A DNA stretch of 64,000 nucleotides from Nocardia goodfellowii (GTDB lineage Bacteria; Actinomycetota; Actinomycetes; Mycobacteriales; Mycobacteriaceae), in contig NZ_JAGGMR010000001.1 of assembly GCF_017875645.1 (NCBI RefSeq), forward strand, positions 1,178,001-1,242,000. The letters run 5' to 3'. Below are positions 61,009 to 64,000 of this stretch, piece by piece. Made by a program: the position numbers and the translations under genes. Each line of letters begins with the position of its first letter. The first letter of the stretch is position 1. Below the pieces are notes generated by a model. It ran no database searches. It was not told the origin of the DNA and worked only from the letters and a program-made list of their open reading frames with translations.

Positions 61009-61232
61009 TGAGCGATGGCTGGATTCTCCTTGGCTGGATCGTCGTCTTCGGCCTGCCCTTGGCTGTAGTGGTCGCGGTGATCTTCTGGCCGGACCAGGTA
61101 CCGCCGGACCGGTCCGTCGATGGGATCCGGCAGCGCATCGAGCACGAAGACCGGCCCCCGCCGGCCAAGTTCGTCCAGGGGCGGCTGCCCGACCCGACCC
61201 CGTGCCGCGCTCCCGAAGCTGGGCCGGAATGA
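61008..61232 (+). CDS. 74-residue single-pass membrane protein
   Basis: Small protein with one N-terminal hydrophobic helix (WILLGWIVVFGLPLAVVVAV split, about 5-27) and a Pro-rich hydrophilic tail. It is translationally coupled to the preceding small gene (TGATG). It is not a recognised family. A membrane partner of the regulator pair is conceivable but unproven. Confidence 0.7.
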   Translation: MSDGWILLGWIVVFGLPLAVVVAVIFWPDQVPPDRSVDGIRQRIEHEDRPPPAKFVQGRLPDPTPCRAPEAGPE

Positions 61233-61260
61233 ATCGGGGCGCCCGCTGTTGGTAGTACGC

Positions 61261-61683
61261 ATGCGACTGGATGATTCGGCACGTCAACTCATCGGCGCGG
61301 GGGCCGATGCCACCCTGGTCACGATCAACGCCGACGGGAGCCCGCAGGTGTCGGTGGTGTGGGTGGCCCTGCGGGAGACGCCGGACGGTGACGAACTGGT
61401 GACCGCGCACCTCGGCGAGTACCTGAAGGTGCGCAATGTGCGGCGCGACAGCCGGGTGGCGGTGACGATCCTGTCCCCGGAGCCCGGCGAGGTGATGCGG
61501 CCCTACCTGGCGATCAAGGGCACGGCGCGCGTCGTCGAAGGCGGTGCGCCGGAACTACTCACCGAACTGGCACGGACCCTGGCCAGTCCCGGTGTCGACT
61601 TCCCGCCGGCGGACGCGCCGCCGGGACTGCTCACCCGCATCCGGATCGACCGGGTCGGCGGCATCGGGCCCTGGGCGAAATGA
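61261..61683 (+). CDS. PPOX-class (pyridoxamine oxidase-like) F420/flavin-dependent protein
   Basis: 140-residue split-barrel protein of the PPOX family (starts MRLDDSARQL; ATLVTINADGSPQVSVVW split; VRNVRRDSRVAVTIL). Such short Nocardia/Mycobacterium proteins usually bind F420 or FMN; the exact cofactor cannot be read from sequence. ATG 61261 gives the family start. It lies downstream of the two small genes. Confidence 0.88.
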   Translation: MRLDDSARQLIGAGADATLVTINADGSPQVSVVWVALRETPDGDELVTAHLGEYLKVRNVRRDSRVAVTILSPEPGEVMRPYLAIKGTARVVEGGAPELLTELARTLASPGVDFPPADAPPGLLTRIRIDRVGGIGPWAK

Positions 61684-61687
61684 CGTG

Positions 61688-62434
61688 CTAGTCAGCTGAT
61701 TTCCGGCGGGCCGAACGCTCGGCGCTCTCCGCGGCGTCCATCGCGTCGGCTTCCGCCAGGGTGGGGGCGCTGCCGCCGAGCCGGGCCGGTACCCAGTAGG
61801 CGCCGGGTTCGTGGACGTAGTCCTTCTGCAGGTCCAGCAGCATCGCCTGCATGGTGGACCGGAGTTCCGCGGTGAGGTCCGCAGCGGGCTCGTAGGGCTG
61901 GATCGGCCGGCCGACGGCGATGGAGATGGGAGTGTTGGTGCGGCCCAGGCGCTTCGGGAAGCCTTTGGTCCACACCCGCTGCGCGCCCCAGATGACGATC
62001 GGGATCAGCGGCACCCCGGCCTCGATGGCCATGCGGGCCGCGCCGGACTTGAATTCCTTGATCTCGAAGCTGCGGCTGATCGTCGCCTCCGGATACACGC
62101 CGACGAGTTCACCGCGCTTCAGGTAGTCGACGGCGGCCTGGTAGGAGTCGGCGCCCGCGCCCCGGTCCACCGGGATGTGTTTGAGCGCCCGCATGATCGG
62201 GCCCGAGATCGGGTTGTCGAACACTTCCTTCTTGGCCATGAACCGGATGTAGCGCTTGGGGGTGCGCACGGGCAGGCCGGCATAGGTGAAGTCCATGTAG
62301 CCGGTGTGGTTGACCGCGAGCACGGCGCCACCCGAGGCGGGGATATTCTCCGCGCCCTTGACGGTGAACTTCAGACCTTCGACGAAGAAGACGGTACGGG
62401 CCAGCCCGATGATCGTCCGGTAGACGGGTTCCAC
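61688..62434 (-). CDS. 1-acyl-sn-glycerol-3-phosphate acyltransferase (PlsC, Rv3816c-like)
   Basis: 248-residue PlsC-type acyltransferase. NHTGYMDFTY carries the HX4D catalytic motif (His at about 43), followed by FMAKKEVFD, IPVDRGAG and VGVYPEATISRS, and a later ILIWGAQ-like strand (IVIWGAQRVW). It acylates lysophosphatidate or a related acceptor in phospholipid synthesis. GTG 62434 is used, TTG 62437 is possible, and neither has a strong ribosome site. Position matches Rv3816c. Confidence 0.92.
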   Translation of the reverse strand: MEPVYRTIIGLARTVFFVEGLKFTVKGAENIPASGGAVLAVNHTGYMDFTYAGLPVRTPKRYIRFMAKKEVFDNPISGPIMRALKHIPVDRGAGADSYQAAVDYLKRGELVGVYPEATISRSFEIKEFKSGAARMAIEAGVPLIPIVIWGAQRVWTKGFPKRLGRTNTPISIAVGRPIQPYEPAADLTAELRSTMQAMLLDLQKDYVHEPGAYWVPARLGGSAPTLAEADAMDAAESAERSARRKSAD

Positions 62435-62567
62435 AAGTCCGCTAGCGTAGTCGCACCACGCCGGATCCGGCAGCGGCGACGCCGGGTACGGGGCGGCGGT
62501 AGCGCGGCGGCACCCGGTACGGCAAAGTGAGCACGGCAATTCCGAATGAAGGAAGAGGATCGTCGAA

Positions 62568-63458
62568 GTGGAACGCGCTCGGCCGAAATCCCGTGTCTGC
62601 GAACGGAACACACCACGCGGCCGACGGGCGCTGCTGAGTGGGCTGGCTGTCACCGGGGCGGTTCTGCTGACGGGTTGTGATTCTGTCGCCGGAATTCCCC
62701 CGGAGGAACCCGGCCCCGTCGCCACGCAGGCACAGACCACGCCGCCCGCCGCGGTCCCGGCGCCGGTCACCTCCACCCTGGCGCCGCCGCCCGCGGACGC
62801 ACCGCCGGTCGGCGCGGTCCCCGGCGTGCCCGAGGCCGCGCCCGCGGTGCGGCGCTGGGCCGCCGACCTGCGCTCGAAGACTCTGGCCGAGTTGCAGGAC
62901 AGGTGCTGGATCATCCCGCCGAAGAGCGCGCAGAGCATGTACGCCGACGAGGCGACCATTCTCGACACGCTCGCCAACCCGGGCACCGTGACGGCGAACA
63001 CGGTGAGCTGGAAGAGCGACGACGCGACCGTCACCGTCGAACGGGACGCGGTCGCCTCCGGTTACGCCTGCCCGCGGGTGTTCCCGGCCGGTGCGCAGGT
63101 CGGATACGACGACGCCGACGCCCGGCACACCGTCCGCCGCTACCTCGCCCGTTTCGTCGGCAGCCCGCTCGACCCCGCCGATACCGAAGGCGACTATCCG
63201 CTGGTCTGCGCACCGGTTCCCGCCACCTGGGATCCGACCGGCTCCGGCAAACCCGTCCGCGCGCCGCTGTTCGACAACTCCGGCCGCCTCACCGGCATCA
63301 AGGCATTCGCTGATCAGCAGCTGGAATCCGAACGCCTGGGCGGGGACTACATCGCCGTCACCGCGCCGGTCACCAATGCCGCGGGCGTCGTCCAGACCCG
63401 CACCTTCACCCTGGTAGAACAGCCGGAGGGGTACTGCATCGGGGATATTTCGGGCTAG
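62568..63458 (+). CDS. Predicted lipoprotein, Pro/Ala-rich linker
   Basis: 296-residue exported protein: basic N-terminus, hydrophobic stretch and lipobox LLTGC (Cys37), Pro/Ala/Thr-rich linker about 45-90, then a soluble domain with Cys residues (RCWIIPP, YACPRVF, VCAPVPA, GYCIGD) that could form two disulphides. Function unknown. GTG 62568 has AGGA-like bases upstream. It is divergent from plsC. Confidence 0.85.
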   Translation: MERARPKSRVCERNTPRGRRALLSGLAVTGAVLLTGCDSVAGIPPEEPGPVATQAQTTPPAAVPAPVTSTLAPPPADAPPVGAVPGVPEAAPAVRRWAADLRSKTLAELQDRCWIIPPKSAQSMYADEATILDTLANPGTVTANTVSWKSDDATVTVERDAVASGYACPRVFPAGAQVGYDDADARHTVRRYLARFVGSPLDPADTEGDYPLVCAPVPATWDPTGSGKPVRAPLFDNSGRLTGIKAFADQQLESERLGGDYIAVTAPVTNAAGVVQTRTFTLVEQPEGYCIGDISG

Positions 63459-63498
63459 CCGTACCCTGGATGACTGGTAACGGTAGGAGGAGCAGCTC

Positions 63499-64000
63499 GT
63501 GCAGATCACCAGCGTCGGACACGCCGGATTCCACATCCGCACCGCGGCCGGGACGATCCTTTGTGATCCCTGGGTCAACCCCGCGTATTTCGGTTCGTGG
63601 TTCCCGTTCCCCGACAACACCCGGCTCGACTGGGACGATCTGGGCAATTGCGATTTCCTCTACGTCTCGCATCTGCACCGCGACCACTTCGACGCGAAAC
63701 TGCTCGCCGAGAAAGTCAACAAGGACGCGACCGTGCTGCTGCCCGACTACCCGGTGCCGGACCTGCGCCGCGAACTCGTCAAGCTCGGCTTCCACCGGTT
63801 CTTCGAGACCGAGGATTCGGTCAAACACTCGCTGAAGGGTCTGCCCTGGCGCGCCGGCCGCCCGGAAGACACCGACCTCGACATCATGATCGTGGCGCTG
63901 CGCGCGCCCGCCGACGGCCCCATCGGTGACTCCGGCCTGATCGTCTCCGACGGCGAGACCACCTGCTTCAACATGAACGACGCGCGCCCGGTCGACATGG
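63499..64000 (+). CDS. MBL-fold metallo-hydrolase, N-terminal part (Rv3818-like, truncated by window)
   Basis: Open frame from GTG 63499 to the window end (about 167 residues). It has the MBL-type zinc motif SHLHRDHFD (HxHxDH, near residues 60-68) and starts MQITSVGHAGF, a UlaG-like N-terminus. AGGAGGAG sits just upstream. The position after a Rv3816c-like gene fits Rv3818, an MBL-fold protein with a C-terminal Rieske domain; the Rieske part, if any, is outside the window. Confidence 0.8.
   Translation, partial: MQITSVGHAGFHIRTAAGTILCDPWVNPAYFGSWFPFPDNTRLDWDDLGNCDFLYVSHLHRDHFDAKLLAEKVNKDATVLLPDYPVPDLRRELVKLGFHRFFETEDSVKHSLKGLPWRAGRPEDTDLDIMIVALRAPADGPIGDSGLIVSDGETTCFNMNDARPVDM

Overview
The window is high-GC actinobacterial DNA from a mycolic-acid organism, most likely Nocardia (Rhodococcus is a less likely alternative). 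The call rests on gene content: two Emb arabinosyltransferases, the accD4-pks13-fadD32 mycolate condensation genes, four Ag85-type mycolyltransferases, and glf-glfT2-PAP2-ubiA-aftB. From memory, the order follows the M. tuberculosis stretch from about Rv3793 (embC) to Rv3818, with insertions and rearrangements. I see no insertion sequence, prophage or CRISPR array.

Layout. (1) 1-6632: an embC-like gene (5' end cut by the window) faces an embB-like gene across a 53-codon small gene and a hairpin. (2) 6737-7876: a PpiB-type cyclophilin and a Uma2-like nuclease-fold protein. (3) 7938-19935, minus strand: accD4 and pks13 (4-base overlap), fadD32, an LLM F420-type oxidoreductase, the Rv3802c-like cutinase/lipase and a DUF732 lipoprotein (4-base overlap). 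Together these activate, condense and probably tune mycolic acid synthesis. (4) 20014-26447, minus strand: an 878-residue mycolyltransferase with LGFP repeats and three single-domain Ag85-type enzymes; three of the four genes end in a strong hairpin. (5) 26670-33369, minus strand: glf, glfT2, PAP2, ubiA and aftB, overlapping end to end, which make the galactan, the DPA precursor and the arabinan caps. (6) 33523-35901: a TipA-like MerR regulator with a classic 19-bp-spacer promoter, an EamA exporter and a divergent MarR regulator. (7) 36152-41003: divergent SpoIID/LytB-type and amidase_2-type wall enzymes, both with LGFP repeats. (8) 41400-43081: a Cof-type HAD phosphatase and a four-helix membrane protein. 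(9) 43246-51029: an Opp-type peptide importer whose genes mostly overlap by 4 bases, with two tandem binding lipoproteins and an unknown membrane protein. (10) 51026-53024: Nudix hydrolase, FadR-type regulator and a fatty acid hydroxylase-family membrane protein. (11) 53090-56684: copper module behind a CsoR-like operator. (12) 56736-64000: tRNA-Gly(GCC), HAD hydrolase, NmrA-like reductase, AraC regulator, XRE-TPR regulator with two tiny genes, a PPOX protein, a PlsC acyltransferase, a lipoprotein and the start of an MBL-fold gene.

The most distinctive feature is the spread of LGFP cell-wall modules over three different enzyme types within about 21 kb (mycolyltransferase, SpoIID-like, amidase). 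Two of these form a divergent pair reminiscent of the SpoIID/SpoIIP peptidoglycan-degrading pair. Other unusual points are the convergent emb genes, a peptide-transport operon with duplicated binding proteins and an uncharacterised last gene, and a three-fold TGACCA array at exactly 8-bp spacing before a FadR-type gene.
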